This document shows, piece after piece, positions 9,381 to 19,325 of a stretch of 64,000 bases of DNA. Origin of the DNA: CAVQFD01 sp963724695 (GTDB lineage Bacteria; Acidobacteriota; Vicinamibacteria; Vicinamibacterales; CAVVIG01). Location of the stretch: positions 124,001-188,000 of the forward strand of contig CAVRVW010000012.1 of NCBI GenBank assembly GCA_963724695.1. Reading direction: 5' to 3'. Positions within the stretch are counted from its first letter, which is position 1; each line of letters opens with the position of its first letter. Made by a program: the position numbers and the translations under genes. Below the pieces are notes generated by a model. It searched no databases and was not told the DNA's origin. It worked only from the letters and a program-made list of their open reading frames with translations.

Positions 9381-10567
9381 ATCGTTTCGACCACGATCGC
9401 GATGCCCATCCCTCCGCCGATACACAGCGACGCCACGCCGCGGCCGAGCTGCCTGGCGCGAAGCGCATGGACGAGCGTCGTCAGGACGCGGGCACCGCTG
9501 GCGCCGATTGGGTGCCCAAGCGCGATCGCGCCGCCGTTGCAATTGACCTTCGCGGGGTCGATCCCGAGCTCCCTGACGACAGCGATCGATTGGGCCGCGA
9601 AGGCTTCGTTCAACTCGAACAGATCCACGGAGTCCAGCGCCAGGCCCGCACGGTCCATGGCCTTTCGCACGGCCGGCACGGGTCCGATGCCCATCACGCG
9701 GGGTTCGACGCCGGCGACTGCGTAGGACACGATGCGCGCGAGAGGCGCCTTCCCAGACTGCTGTGCCTTTTCACGCGAGGCAATCACGAGCGCGGAGGCC
9801 CCGTCGTTGATGCCGGAGGCATTGCCCGCGGTGACCGTGCCGCCCTTTGTGAAAGCGGGCTTGAGCGTCCCCAGCTTCTCGGCCGTCGAATCGGCGCGCG
9901 GATATTCGTCGACCTCGAACCGAAGCGGTTCGCCCTTCCTCTGTGGAATCTGGACTGCGACGATCTCCCTGGCGAATGCGCCCTCGGCTATGGCGCGCGC
10001 GGCGCGCCTCTGGCTTTCTGCGGCGAACGCGTCCTGATCCGCCCTCGCGACACCGAACCGCTGGGCCACCTCTTCGGCCGTGATGCCCATGTGGACCGCC
10101 TCGATGGCGCAGGTCAGGCCTTCGGCCAGCATCGAGTCGACGGCTTCGGCGTGACCCATCCGGTACCCCCAGCGGGCGCCCTTCAGAAGGTACGGCGCAT
10201 TCGACATCGACTCGGTGCCGCCCGCAACGACCAGGCCGGCGGCGCCGGCGCGGATCGACTCGACGGCGTGCACGACCGCCTGGAGGCCAGACCCGCAGAC
10301 CCGATTGACCGTCTCGGCGGGAACCGAGGGTGAGAGGCCTGCGCGAAGCGCCGCCTGCCGCGCGACATTCATCCCTGCGCCTGCCTGCAGCACGCAGCCG
10401 AGGATCACGTCGTCCACTTCGGATGCCTCTACTCCTGCGCGCAGCAACGCCTCCCGAACGACGGCCGCGCCGAGGTCCGCGGCGGAGACGTCCTTGAGCG
10501 AGCCGCCGAAACTGCCGATCGCCGTTCGGCAGGCACTGAGGATCACGACGTCCGATGCGTTACTCAA
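9377..10567 (-). CDS. Acetyl-CoA C-acetyltransferase (thiolase)
   Basis: Thiolase interconverts two acetyl-CoA and acetoacetyl-CoA. The active-site Cys lies in NRVCGSGLQAV, the second signature includes NGGAIALGHPIGASGAR, and the C-terminal catalytic Cys is in ASLCIGGGMG. I chose the TTG at 10565-10567, which gives 396 residues (family norm about 393) and an eight-base overlap with scoB. Together with scoAB it forms a ketone-body catabolic set: acetoacetate to acetoacetyl-CoA, then to two acetyl-CoA. An upstream ATG at 10645 would add about 26 unconserved residues. Confidence 0.93.
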   Translation of the reverse strand: MSNASDVVILSACRTAIGSFGGSLKDVSAADLGAAVVREALLRAGVEASEVDDVILGCVLQAGAGMNVARQAALRAGLSPSVPAETVNRVCGSGLQAVVHAVESIRAGAAGLVVAGGTESMSNAPYLLKGARWGYRMGHAEAVDSMLAEGLTCAIEAVHMGITAEEVAQRFGVARADQDAFAAESQRRAARAIAEGAFAREIVAVQIPQRKGEPLRFEVDEYPRADSTAEKLGTLKPAFTKGGTVTAGNASGINDGASALVIASREKAQQSGKAPLARIVSYAVAGVEPRVMGIGPVPAVRKAMDRAGLALDSVDLFELNEAFAAQSIAVVRELGIDPAKVNCNGGAIALGHPIGASGARVLTTLVHALRARQLGRGVASLCIGGGMGIAIVVETM

Positions 10568-11216
10568 AGGTCCCCACTCGTTCCGCCATCCGAAGCGGCG
10601 CTCCCGTTGCCGCGCGGACGGCATCTGCGGTCGTATCCGAGGCAATCTCGCGCAACACCAGGCCTTCCGGCGTGACCTCGATCACTGCCATTTCGGTGAC
10701 GATCAGGTTGACGACCTTGAGCCCGGTGAACGGGAGCGTGCAGCGGCCCAGAATCTTGTGGCCGCCGTCTTTCGTCGTGTGCTCCATCGCGACGACGACG
10801 CGGCGCGCGCCCGCGACCAGGTCCATCGCCCCACCCATCCCCTTGACCATCTTGCCCGGAATCATCCAGTTCGCCAGGTTCCCTTCCTCGTCTACCTGCA
10901 ATGCCCCGAGGACGGTCAGATCGATATGGCCGCCACGCACCATGGCGAAGGAGTCGGCACTGCTGAAGTAGGAGGAGCCGGGGAGCTCAGTGACGGTCTC
11001 CTTGCCGGCGTTGATGAGATCCGGGTCGACGTCCTGGTCCCGTGGATACGGGCCGACGCCCAGCATCCCGTTCTCGGAGTGCAGCGTGATGTCGACGCCC
11101 GGCGGCACGTGGTTGGCCACCAGCGTCGGCATGCCGATGCCCAGGTTGACGTAGTCGCCGTCCTTGAGCTCACGGGCAACGCGTCGGACGATGCGGTCGC
11201 GGGGGTTGTTGGGCAT
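10560..11216 (-). CDS. scoB: 3-oxoacid CoA-transferase subunit B
   Basis: The beta subunit of succinyl-CoA:3-ketoacid CoA-transferase carries the catalytic glutamate, which forms a CoA thioester. It is seen here in the SENGMLG signature. The start of the domain, GDYVNLGIGMPTLVANH, is typical. The 218-residue length matches the family. It lies three bases downstream of scoA, as expected for the two-subunit enzyme, and overlaps the thiolase start. Confidence 0.95.
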   Translation of the reverse strand: MPNNPRDRIVRRVARELKDGDYVNLGIGMPTLVANHVPPGVDITLHSENGMLGVGPYPRDQDVDPDLINAGKETVTELPGSSYFSSADSFAMVRGGHIDLTVLGALQVDEEGNLANWMIPGKMVKGMGGAMDLVAGARRVVVAMEHTTKDGGHKILGRCTLPFTGLKVVNLIVTEMAVIEVTPEGLVLREIASDTTADAVRAATGAPLRMAERVGTFE

Positions 11217-11219
11217 GGG

Positions 11220-11909
11220 TTAGCTGACGGTGCGTTTCTCGATGCGCTTTTCGTAGTGGGCGCCCTGCAGGATGTGTTTCACGAAAATGCCCGGTGTGAT
11301 CACGTGATCCGGGTCGATGGCGCCAGGCTCCACGAGATGTTCGACCTCGGCGATGGTGACCCGCGCGGCCGTGGCCATGACCGGGTTGAAGTTGCGCGCG
11401 GTCCGTCGATACACAAGGTTGCCGAGGCGGTCGCCTTTCCAGGCGTGCACGAAGGCGAAGTCCGCTCCGAGGGGACCCTCGAGGACGTGCGGCTTTCCGT
11501 CGATGACGCGCGTCTCCTTGCCTTCGGCGACCAGCGTCCCGTAGGCCGTCGGGGTGAAGAACCCGCCGATCCCGGCGCCGGCAGCTCGAATCCGTTCGGA
11601 AAACGTTCCCTGCGGCACCAGCTCGACCTCGATCTCGCCGGTCAGGAACTGGCGCTCGAACTCCTTGTTCTCCCCCACGTAGGTCGAGATCATCTTCCGC
11701 ACCTGACGTGCCTGGAGCAGCACGCCGATGCCGAAGCCGTCGACGCCCGCGTTGTTGCTGATGAGCGTGAGGTCACGGGTGCCTTTGGCGTGCAGCGCCT
11801 GGATGAGATTTTCGGGGATGCCGCACAGCCCGAACCCCCCCATGAGGATGGTGGCGCCATCGGGGATGAGGGCGACGGCGGCGTGCGCGTCCTTCAGCAC
11901 CTTGTTCAT
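11220..11909 (-). CDS. scoA: 3-oxoacid CoA-transferase subunit A
   Basis: The alpha subunit has the signature GGFGLCGIPENLI near the N-terminus and the conserved NNAGVDGFGIG block. Its 229 residues fit the family. With scoB it transfers CoA from a donor such as succinyl-CoA to acetoacetate. The gene follows tyrA by 13 bases, but a TATAAT and a palindrome at that junction suggest it also has its own regulated promoter. Confidence 0.95.
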   Translation of the reverse strand: MNKVLKDAHAAVALIPDGATILMGGFGLCGIPENLIQALHAKGTRDLTLISNNAGVDGFGIGVLLQARQVRKMISTYVGENKEFERQFLTGEIEVELVPQGTFSERIRAAGAGIGGFFTPTAYGTLVAEGKETRVIDGKPHVLEGPLGADFAFVHAWKGDRLGNLVYRRTARNFNPVMATAARVTIAEVEHLVEPGAIDPDHVITPGIFVKHILQGAHYEKRIEKRTVS

Positions 11910-11921
11910 AGGGAGAGTGGC

Positions 11922-11941
11922 ATTATACCGAACGGTCGGTA
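11922..11941 (-). promoter_or_regulatory. Internal promoter and TetR-type operator before scoA
   Basis: On the minus strand a perfect TATAAT occupies 11927-11922 and ends 12 bases before the scoA ATG. It overlaps a palindrome with arms TACCGA and TCGGTA separated by four bases (11926-11941). This shape resembles operators of TetR-family regulators, and occupancy would block the -10. No good -35 is seen. No TetR gene lies in the window. This is inference from position and symmetry. Confidence 0.5.
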
Positions 11942-12882
11942 GGCACAGACGATGGCTTCTGGGGCCGGTCCTTCATCAAGGCCGTGCGCCACTCGCGGGC
12001 CGCGTCGAACACGTCGGCCAGCCGCGCGCCCGAACCGAGGTCGGCGCGCAGGTCCTGCAGCAGTCCAATCAGGGCATCCAGGGCGACGCCGATTTCGTCC
12101 GCGTTGGTGACCCCGATGTCCCTCCAGATGACGGACCGGCTCGCCGCCAGGCGGGTGGTGTCAACCAGGCCGCGGCCCGCGAGCTCGAGACCCTCAACGC
12201 CCGCCGCCTCGCCGACCGTTTGCATCAAGGCGCTGGCCGTCAATTGCGGCAGATGGCTGACGAAGGCCATCAGGTGGTCGTGCGCGGCGGCCGTCATGAC
12301 GCGCGGCGCCGCACCCAGCGCCGTGGCGAAGGTGAAGAGCCGCTCCAGCGCTTCGCCTGTCGCGTCGCCAGCCGGCGTGAAGATCCACTGCCGGTCCACG
12401 AACAAGTCGGGGCGGGCATGCTCCAGGCCGCTGACCGACCCGCCGCCCAGAGGATGCCCGCCGACGAACGTGAAGCGCGCCGGCAGGCGCGCCGCCGCGG
12501 CCACGATCGACCGCTTCGTGCTCCCCGTATCGGTAATCACGGCCGGCTGGTGAACGTTCGCGTCGAGCTCCTCGAGAATGGCCAGGTTCTGCTGCACGGG
12601 CGCGGCCAGAATCACGAGGTCGGCCTCGGCGAGGACGATCGGATCGTCGGCGGCGACGTCGATCGCGTGCAGCCGCATCGCCGTTTCCAGCACGTCCTTG
12701 TTGTCGACGGCAATCACGAGCGACGCCGGCCAGATCTGCCGCGCCGCCAGGGCGATGGATCCGCCGATCAGCCCCAGGCCGACGATCCCGATCCGTGGAA
12801 AGACGGGCGTCTCGCCGCGGGCCGCGGAGCCTTGCTGGCCGGGTTGAATGACGGGCAACTGCATGATGGCTACACACCCCAT
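11923..12882 (-). CDS. tyrA: Prephenate dehydrogenase
   Basis: TyrA oxidatively decarboxylates prephenate to 4-hydroxyphenylpyruvate for tyrosine synthesis. The NAD-binding motif IGIVGLGLIGGSIALA starts about residue 30 of the longest form, and GHPLGG and later blocks follow. At about 319 residues it is the single-domain type without a fused chorismate mutase. The longest ATG (12882) overlaps the DAHP synthase gene by 13 bases; an ATG at 12864 avoids the overlap. The core begins well after either choice, so the start is uncertain. Confidence 0.93.
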   Translation of the reverse strand: MGCVAIMQLPVIQPGQQGSAARGETPVFPRIGIVGLGLIGGSIALAARQIWPASLVIAVDNKDVLETAMRLHAIDVAADDPIVLAEADLVILAAPVQQNLAILEELDANVHQPAVITDTGSTKRSIVAAAARLPARFTFVGGHPLGGGSVSGLEHARPDLFVDRQWIFTPAGDATGEALERLFTFATALGAAPRVMTAAAHDHLMAFVSHLPQLTASALMQTVGEAAGVEGLELAGRGLVDTTRLAASRSVIWRDIGVTNADEIGVALDALIGLLQDLRADLGSGARLADVFDAAREWRTALMKDRPQKPSSVPTDRSV

Positions 12883-13916
12883 CCGCGCCGGGTGACCGGC
12901 TCCAGGCAGATGCCCCGCCCGATCGCCGGCGCGATGATCCGGAGCTCGGCCATCAACCGGTCGAACTGCGCGGGGAACATCGACTGGGCCCCGTCGCTCA
13001 GCGCGTGGTCTGGATCGCAGTGTACTTCGATGATGAGGCCGTCGGCGCCGGCTGCCACGGCTGCTCGGGCCATGGGCGCCACCATGTCGCGGCGCCCGGC
13101 GCCGTGGCTCGGATCGGCCAGCACCGGGAGGTGGCTGAGCTTCTTCACCACCGGAATGGCCGACACATCAAACGTGTTCCTGGTGGCGGTTTCGAACGTC
13201 CGGATGCCCCGCTCGCACAGAATCACGTCCGTGTTCCCACCGCTCAGCATGTATTCGGCGGAGAGCAGCCATTCCTCGATCGTCGCCGAGATGCCGCGTT
13301 TGAGCAGCACCGGCTTGCGAACGTGTCCGAGCTCGCGGAGCAGCGTGTAGTTCTGCATGTTGCGCGCACCGACCTGGTAGATGTCGCAGTACCGGCCGAC
13401 CAGGTCGATCTGGCTGACGTCCATCACCTCGGAGACGAGCGCCAGGTTCTCGGCCGTCGCTGCGTCGCGCAGGAGCCGCAGGCCTTCCTCTCCGAGGCCC
13501 TGAAAGCTGTACGGCGAGCTCCGCGGCTTGAATGCGCCACCCCTGAAGACCTTGGCGCCCGCGCGTTTGACGGCGGCCGCCGCGGCCCGCACCTGCTGCT
13601 CGCTCTCCGCCGAGCAGGGACCGGCCATGACGATCACCTCGTCACCGCCAATCCGGACATCGCCGACCGTCACGACGGTCGCCTCCGGCTTGAAGGTCCG
13701 GCCCGCGAGCTTGTAGGGCTCCGAGATCCGCACGACCTCCTGCACGCCATCGAGCAATTCGATGAGCGCGGCGTCGGGACGTCCCTGGCCGACCGCCCCG
13801 AGGACGGTTCGCGTCACACCGGTCGATCGGTGCACGTCCATGCCCATCTCAATCAGCCGGGCCACGACGAGCTCCACTTGCTGCTCGCTCGCCCGCTCCT
13901 TCATGATCACTACCAT
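12870..13916 (-). CDS. aroF: DAHP synthase (type I beta, AroF-like)
   Basis: The enzyme condenses phosphoenolpyruvate and erythrose-4-phosphate to start the shikimate pathway. The first 70 or so residues resemble the ferredoxin-like regulatory domain of Thermotoga-type DAHP synthases, which mediates feedback by aromatic amino acids. The catalytic barrel follows from VIVMAGPCSAES, with KVFRGGAFKPRSSPYSFQG and the C-terminal metal region near DPSHGAGRR and VHCDPDHALSDG. The 348-residue length is normal. It lies between chorismate mutase and tyrA. Confidence 0.95.
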   Translation of the reverse strand: MVVIMKERASEQQVELVVARLIEMGMDVHRSTGVTRTVLGAVGQGRPDAALIELLDGVQEVVRISEPYKLAGRTFKPEATVVTVGDVRIGGDEVIVMAGPCSAESEQQVRAAAAAVKRAGAKVFRGGAFKPRSSPYSFQGLGEEGLRLLRDAATAENLALVSEVMDVSQIDLVGRYCDIYQVGARNMQNYTLLRELGHVRKPVLLKRGISATIEEWLLSAEYMLSGGNTDVILCERGIRTFETATRNTFDVSAIPVVKKLSHLPVLADPSHGAGRRDMVAPMARAAVAAGADGLIIEVHCDPDHALSDGAQSMFPAQFDRLMAELRIIAPAIGRGICLEPVTRRGWGV

Positions 13917-13931
13917 TGGTGTCTGCCTTCT

Positions 13932-14222
13932 TTACTGTTGTCCCTCGCCGTCGCCGTGGACGACCCGGCGCTCGAGGCGCCGCGCCTCGTCGATGATGCG
14001 CTCGAACAACCGGGCAATCGCCTCGGGTCCCAGCGGCCCTTCGGAGGCGATCTGTCGCACGTGGTTCAGCACGTCCTTCTCGCGGTCGGGCTGATAGATC
14101 TCGATGCCCTGCTCCTTCTTCAATCGGCCGATCTCGCAGACACACCGTGCCCGCTCGTTCAGGAGGCGCACCAGCACCTCGTCAACCCGGTCGATGTCCT
14201 TGCGCAGATCCTCGAGGGTCAT
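13932..14222 (-). CDS. Chorismate mutase (AroQ class, monofunctional)
   Basis: This 96-residue all-helical protein converts chorismate to prephenate. It shows the AroQ pattern: LRKDIDRVDEVLVRLLNERA in helix 1, a lysine in IGRLKKEQG, and the helix-3 stretch around GPEAIARLFERIIDEAR. The start ATG at 14222 sits 13 bases after the trpA stop. In many bacteria this domain is fused to TyrA, PheA or DAHP synthase; here it stands alone directly upstream of the DAHP synthase gene. Confidence 0.9.
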   Translation of the reverse strand: MTLEDLRKDIDRVDEVLVRLLNERARCVCEIGRLKKEQGIEIYQPDREKDVLNHVRQIASEGPLGPEAIARLFERIIDEARRLERRVVHGDGEGQQ

Positions 14223-14235
14223 GTAATCCCGCACC

Positions 14236-15025
14236 TCATGCCCGCGCCGTCGCGCAGGCCTGTCTGAGCGAGCGCACATACGCGTCCACTCGCGGAAGAA
14301 GGTCCGCCGATCCTGACGCCTCGGCGATGAGGGAGACGAGCGCGCTGCCGACGACGGCCGCGTCGGCATAGGCGCCGACTTCGGCGACGTGCCCCGGCGT
14401 CGAGATGCCGAAGCCGAGGGCAATCGGCAGGTCCGTCCGCGCCCTGATGCGCGCGACGAGTTCCTCGGCGCCGGACGCCACCTGGTCGCGCGCCCCGGTC
14501 ACACCCAGCCTCGAAATCCCGTACAGGAACCCGCGGCCCAACTGCGCCGCCTTCGCAATCCGCGCGTCGGTCGTCGTCGGGCTGAGCAGGAAGATGGTAT
14601 CGACGCCGGCCCGGGCCAGAACCTCGCGGAAGGCGCCAGCCTCCTCAATCGGCAGATCGAGCGCCAGAACGCCGTCGACGCCCGACTCGGCGGCCGCCGT
14701 CGCGAACGCCTGGAGACCCATGCGCATGATCGGGTTGGCGTAGCTGAAGATGACGATGGGCGCCGCGACCCGCGGCCGGATCGCCTTGACCAGCGCGAGC
14801 GTGGTCCGCAGGCTTCCGCCTGCCGCCAGCGCCCGCTCGGTGGCGCGCTGAATGACCGGGCCGTCGGCCAGCGGATCCGAGAAAGGCACGCCGATCTCGA
14901 GTACATCGGCGCCCGCGCGATCGAGGGCCACGAGGATTTCGGCCGAACGGGGCAGGTCGGGATCGCCCGCGGTCGTATAGGTCACGAGCCCTGCCCGCCC
15001 CTCGCGACGAATCCCGGCAAACCGT

Positions 15026-15042
<17 letters not shown>
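14236..15042 (-). CDS. trpA: Tryptophan synthase alpha subunit
   Basis: TrpA cleaves indole-3-glycerol phosphate to indole, which is channelled to TrpB. The catalytic Glu region reads LEIGVPFSDPLADGPVIQ and the second catalytic Asp lies in LALDLPIEEA. The GFGIST phosphate-binding stretch is near the C-terminus. The ATG at 15042 gives 268 residues, the family norm, and overlaps the trpB end by 17 bases. Confidence 0.96.
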
Positions 15043-16258
<1,216 letters not shown>

Positions 16259-16278
16259 TGTTGCTCCTCTTTCCGACA

Positions 16279-16899
16279 CTACGCCTTCGTCGACTCGCCG
16301 AGGGCGTCGAAGAGGTCCCGCAGACGCTGCGGGTCCTTCACGCCGGGCGCCTGCTCGACCCCGGACGACACGTCGACGCCGTAGGGCCGCACGCGATGCA
16401 CCGCCTCGGCGACGTTGCCGGCGTGCAGGCCGCCGGCGAGCAGCACCCGCCGGACACTCGCCACCCGCCGGGCCTGCTCCCAGTCCGCCGTGCGCCCCGT
16501 TCCGCCGCGCCTGTCCGGGTCGTGCGCATCGAGCAGCAACGTGACACGACGCGGCCACGCGGTGACATCCGCCGCCGGCGCCTGCCCACCGATCGGAATC
16601 GCCTTGAGCACCGGCCTGGCCACGGCGTCAAGCATCGCGACCGGCTCGTCGCCGTGCAGTTGCGCCACCCTCAATCCGGCCTCGCGCAGCACCCGGTTGA
16701 TCTCGTCGGCGGTCTGGTTCACGAAGACGCCGACGGTGATGACCCCCGCCGGCACCGTCGACACGATTCCCCGAATCCGCGCCGGCGTCACAAATCGCGG
16801 GCTTCGCGGCCAGCACACGAACCCCAGGGCGTCGGCGCCGCTCGCCACCGCGGCCGCCGCATCCTCGGGCCTGGTAATGCCGCAGATCTTGACGAACAT
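16279..16899 (-). CDS. trpF: Phosphoribosylanthranilate isomerase
   Basis: TrpF isomerises N-(5-phosphoribosyl)anthranilate. The start MFVKICGITRPEDA contains the catalytic Cys, and the acidic partner lies in the LLDAHDP region. GVDVSSGVE near the C-terminus is the phosphate-binding signature. I chose the ATG at 16899, giving 206 residues and a four-base gap after trpC. Confidence 0.96.
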   Translation of the reverse strand: MFVKICGITRPEDAAAAVASGADALGFVCWPRSPRFVTPARIRGIVSTVPAGVITVGVFVNQTADEINRVLREAGLRVAQLHGDEPVAMLDAVARPVLKAIPIGGQAPAADVTAWPRRVTLLLDAHDPDRRGGTGRTADWEQARRVASVRRVLLAGGLHAGNVAEAVHRVRPYGVDVSSGVEQAPGVKDPQRLRDLFDALGESTKA

Positions 16900-16903
16900 C
16901 GCT

Positions 16904-17713
16904 TCAACCGCCGAGGAGCCCCTCGAGGGCACGTCCAGGGTCGTCCTGGGTGACCAGCCGCTCTCCCACCAGGAACGCCCGGTACCCAAGGGCCGAGAGG
17001 CGAACCAGATCCTCATGCGAACGAAGTCCGCTTTCGCTCACTGCCAGCGCACCGGCCGGCATCCGCTCAATCACTTCCTCGGACGCGCGAACGTTGACCT
17101 CGAGAGTCCTCAGGTTCCGGTTGTTCACGCCAATGATGACCGTCCGGCTGTCGATGGCCTCCCCGGCCCGGGCCAGCTCCGTCGCATCGTGCACTTCGAC
17201 GAGGGCCTCCAGCCCGAGCTCGTGTGCTCCCCGCGCCAAGGTAGCCAGCTCCCCCGGGGAGAGCGCCGCGACGATCAACAGGACCGCGTCGGCGCCGGCG
17301 GCCCTCGCTTCGAGGAGCTGGTACTCCGACACCACGAAGTCCTTGCGCAGAATCGGGACCGACACGGATGCCCGGACAGCCACCAGGTCGGCCATCGAGC
17401 CATCGAAGAAGGTCGGCTCGGTCAGCACGGAAATCGCTGCGGCGCCGGCGCGCTCGTACGCCCGGGCAATCCAGGCCGCGTCGTAGTCCGCGCGCAGCAC
17501 GCCCTTCGAGGGCGATCGCCGCTTGCACTCCGCGATCACGTTGAACCGATCCTGCCGCTCGAGGGCAGCGCGGAACCGCCCGGCGGGCGATGGCGTCGAG
17601 AACGCGCGACGCTCGAGCGCGGGTCGCGATTCCGCCGCTTCGCGCGTGCGCAGGCTCTGCCGGGTCGCGGCGACGATCGTCTCCAGCAGGTCGGCCGACG
17701 TCTGCCGGGACAT
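16904..17713 (-). CDS. trpC: Indole-3-glycerol phosphate synthase
   Basis: TrpC closes the indole ring. Visible motifs are VIAECKRRSPSKG (catalytic Lys), SVLTEPTFFDGS, PILRKDFVV, IGVNNRNLRTLEV and AVSESGL. The 269-residue length fits the single-domain enzyme. The ATG overlaps the trpD stop by one base (TGATG). It is not fused to trpF as it is in enteric bacteria. Confidence 0.96.
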   Translation of the reverse strand: MSRQTSADLLETIVAATRQSLRTREAAESRPALERRAFSTPSPAGRFRAALERQDRFNVIAECKRRSPSKGVLRADYDAAWIARAYERAGAAAISVLTEPTFFDGSMADLVAVRASVSVPILRKDFVVSEYQLLEARAAGADAVLLIVAALSPGELATLARGAHELGLEALVEVHDATELARAGEAIDSRTVIIGVNNRNLRTLEVNVRASEEVIERMPAGALAVSESGLRSHEDLVRLSALGYRAFLVGERLVTQDDPGRALEGLLGG

Positions 17714-18732
17714 CACGCCTGCGCTCCCGACGCATCGCGGAGCGCGGCCAGCGTGCGCGCGGCGCCTCCACTGTCGATGGCCGTCACCGCGCGAGCCATC
17801 CCGTCTTGAATTGATCCGGCGGCGCCGGCGATGAAAAGCGCCGCCCCCGCGTTGAGCACGACGATGTCCCGCGGGGCGCCCGTGCCGCCCGCGAGAACAC
17901 GTTCGATAATCCGCGCGTTCTCGGCGGCGTCTCCGCCTTTGAGCGCCTCTGGCAGCGCCTTGGGCAACCCGACGTCGGCCGGGTGCAGGTAGAACGTGTT
18001 GACCGCGCCGTCGCGGCACTCCGACACCTTCGTATACCCCGTCGTCGAGATCTCGTCGATGCCATCCGCCCCGTGGACCACCCACGCACGCTCCGAGCCC
18101 AGGAGGAGAAGCGAACGCGCCAGGAGCTCGGTGAACTCTGGCCGCGGGACGCCCACCAGCTGACGCGAGGCGCCGGCCGGGTTCGTCAGGGGGCCGAGCA
18201 GGTTGAACGCCGTCCGGATGCCGAGGGCGCGGCGCGCCGCGGCCGCATGCTTCATCGACGGATGGAACGTCGGCGCGAAGAAGAACCCGATGCCCGCTTC
18301 GTCGAGCGACCGTTCAGCCGCCCGTGGCGGGCACGTGGCGTTGACCCCCAAAGCTTCGAACACGTCGGCGCTGCCCGAGCGGCTGGAGACCGACCGGTTG
18401 CCGTGCTTCGCGACGCTCACGCCCGCCGCCGCAACGACCAGCGCCACGCAGGACGAGATGTTGAACGTGCCCGACCGGTCGCCCCCGGTGCCGCACGTAT
18501 CGAACACGTGCGCGTGCGTGCGTTCGAGAGGGACGGCATGTCGGCGCATGGTGCGTGCGAGCCCCACGATCTCGGCAGGCCGCTCGCCCTTCATCACGAG
18601 CGCGACCAGGAACCCGGCCAGCTGCGCGTCTGGCACCTGTCCCGTCATGACGTGCTCCATGAATGCGGCCGCCTCGTCGGTCGTCAGATCCTCGCGGCGC
18701 AGGAGCGTGTCGATCATCGCAGCAAAAGTCAT
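17713..18732 (-). CDS. trpD: Anthranilate phosphoribosyltransferase
   Basis: TrpD transfers phosphoribose to anthranilate. The PRPP-binding signature DTCGTGGDRSGTFNIS and the KHGNRSVSSRSGSADV block are intact, and NLLGPLTNPA follows. The ATG at 18732 avoids overlap with trpG and gives 339 residues; an upstream in-frame ATG would add seven residues. Confidence 0.96.
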   Translation of the reverse strand: MTFAAMIDTLLRREDLTTDEAAAFMEHVMTGQVPDAQLAGFLVALVMKGERPAEIVGLARTMRRHAVPLERTHAHVFDTCGTGGDRSGTFNISSCVALVVAAAGVSVAKHGNRSVSSRSGSADVFEALGVNATCPPRAAERSLDEAGIGFFFAPTFHPSMKHAAAARRALGIRTAFNLLGPLTNPAGASRQLVGVPRPEFTELLARSLLLLGSERAWVVHGADGIDEISTTGYTKVSECRDGAVNTFYLHPADVGLPKALPEALKGGDAAENARIIERVLAGGTGAPRDIVVLNAGAALFIAGAAGSIQDGMARAVTAIDSGGAARTLAALRDASGAQA

Positions 18733-18736
18733 CGCG

Positions 18737-19324
18737 TCAGTCCAGCCGTCCATCGATGAAGTTCCGCAGCATGCGGCGCCCCTCGCCCGTGAGGATCGAC
18801 TCGGGGTGGAACTGGACGCCGTGCACGGGCCACACCCGGTGACGCAGGCCCATGATGATGCCGGCGCCCCCCTCGTCTTCCTGCGTCCGCGCCGTCACCT
18901 CGAGGGCCGCCGGGAACCCCTCGCCGGCCACCACGAGCGAATGGTACCGCGACGCGATAAACGGCTCGGTCAAACCGGTGAAGACCCCACGTCCGTTGTG
19001 CACGATCGTCGAGGTCTTGCCGTGCATCGGGGCCGGCGCACGGACCACGTTCCCTCCGAACACGGCGCCGATAGCCTGATGCCCGAGGCAGACGCCCAGG
19101 ATCGGCGTGTGCTCCCCGAGCGCACGAACGAGCTCCATGGTGATGCCGGCGTGTTCGGGGCGGCCGGGCCCGGGCGAGATGACGATGCGATCGGGCGCCG
19201 CCTGGCGGACGGCGTCGACCGTGATCTCGTCGTTCCTGCGCACCTGGACGTCGGCGCCGAGCTCTCCCAGGTACTGGACGAGGTTGTAGGTAAACGAGTC
19301 GTAGTTATCGAGAACGAAGACCAT
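18737..19324 (-). CDS. trpG: Anthranilate synthase glutamine amidotransferase component
   Basis: TrpG supplies ammonia from glutamine to TrpE. The class I amidotransferase triad is visible: Cys in LGVCLGHQ, and His and Glu in GVQFHPES. The oxyanion stretch reads ISPGPGRPEHAG. The ATG at 19324 (MVFVLDNYDSFTYNL) lies one base after the trpE stop and gives 195 residues. Proteins of this type can also serve p-aminobenzoate synthase. Confidence 0.95.
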   Translation of the reverse strand: MVFVLDNYDSFTYNLVQYLGELGADVQVRRNDEITVDAVRQAAPDRIVISPGPGRPEHAGITMELVRALGEHTPILGVCLGHQAIGAVFGGNVVRAPAPMHGKTSTIVHNGRGVFTGLTEPFIASRYHSLVVAGEGFPAALEVTARTQEDEGGAGIIMGLRHRVWPVHGVQFHPESILTGEGRRMLRNFIDGRLD

Positions 19325-19325
19325 C

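Noticed and set aside
11220..11909. Nitrile or glutaconate CoA-transferase instead of 3-oxoacid type
   Set aside because: The GGFGLCGIP and SENGMLG signatures with an adjacent thiolase fit the acetoacetate-type transferase best.
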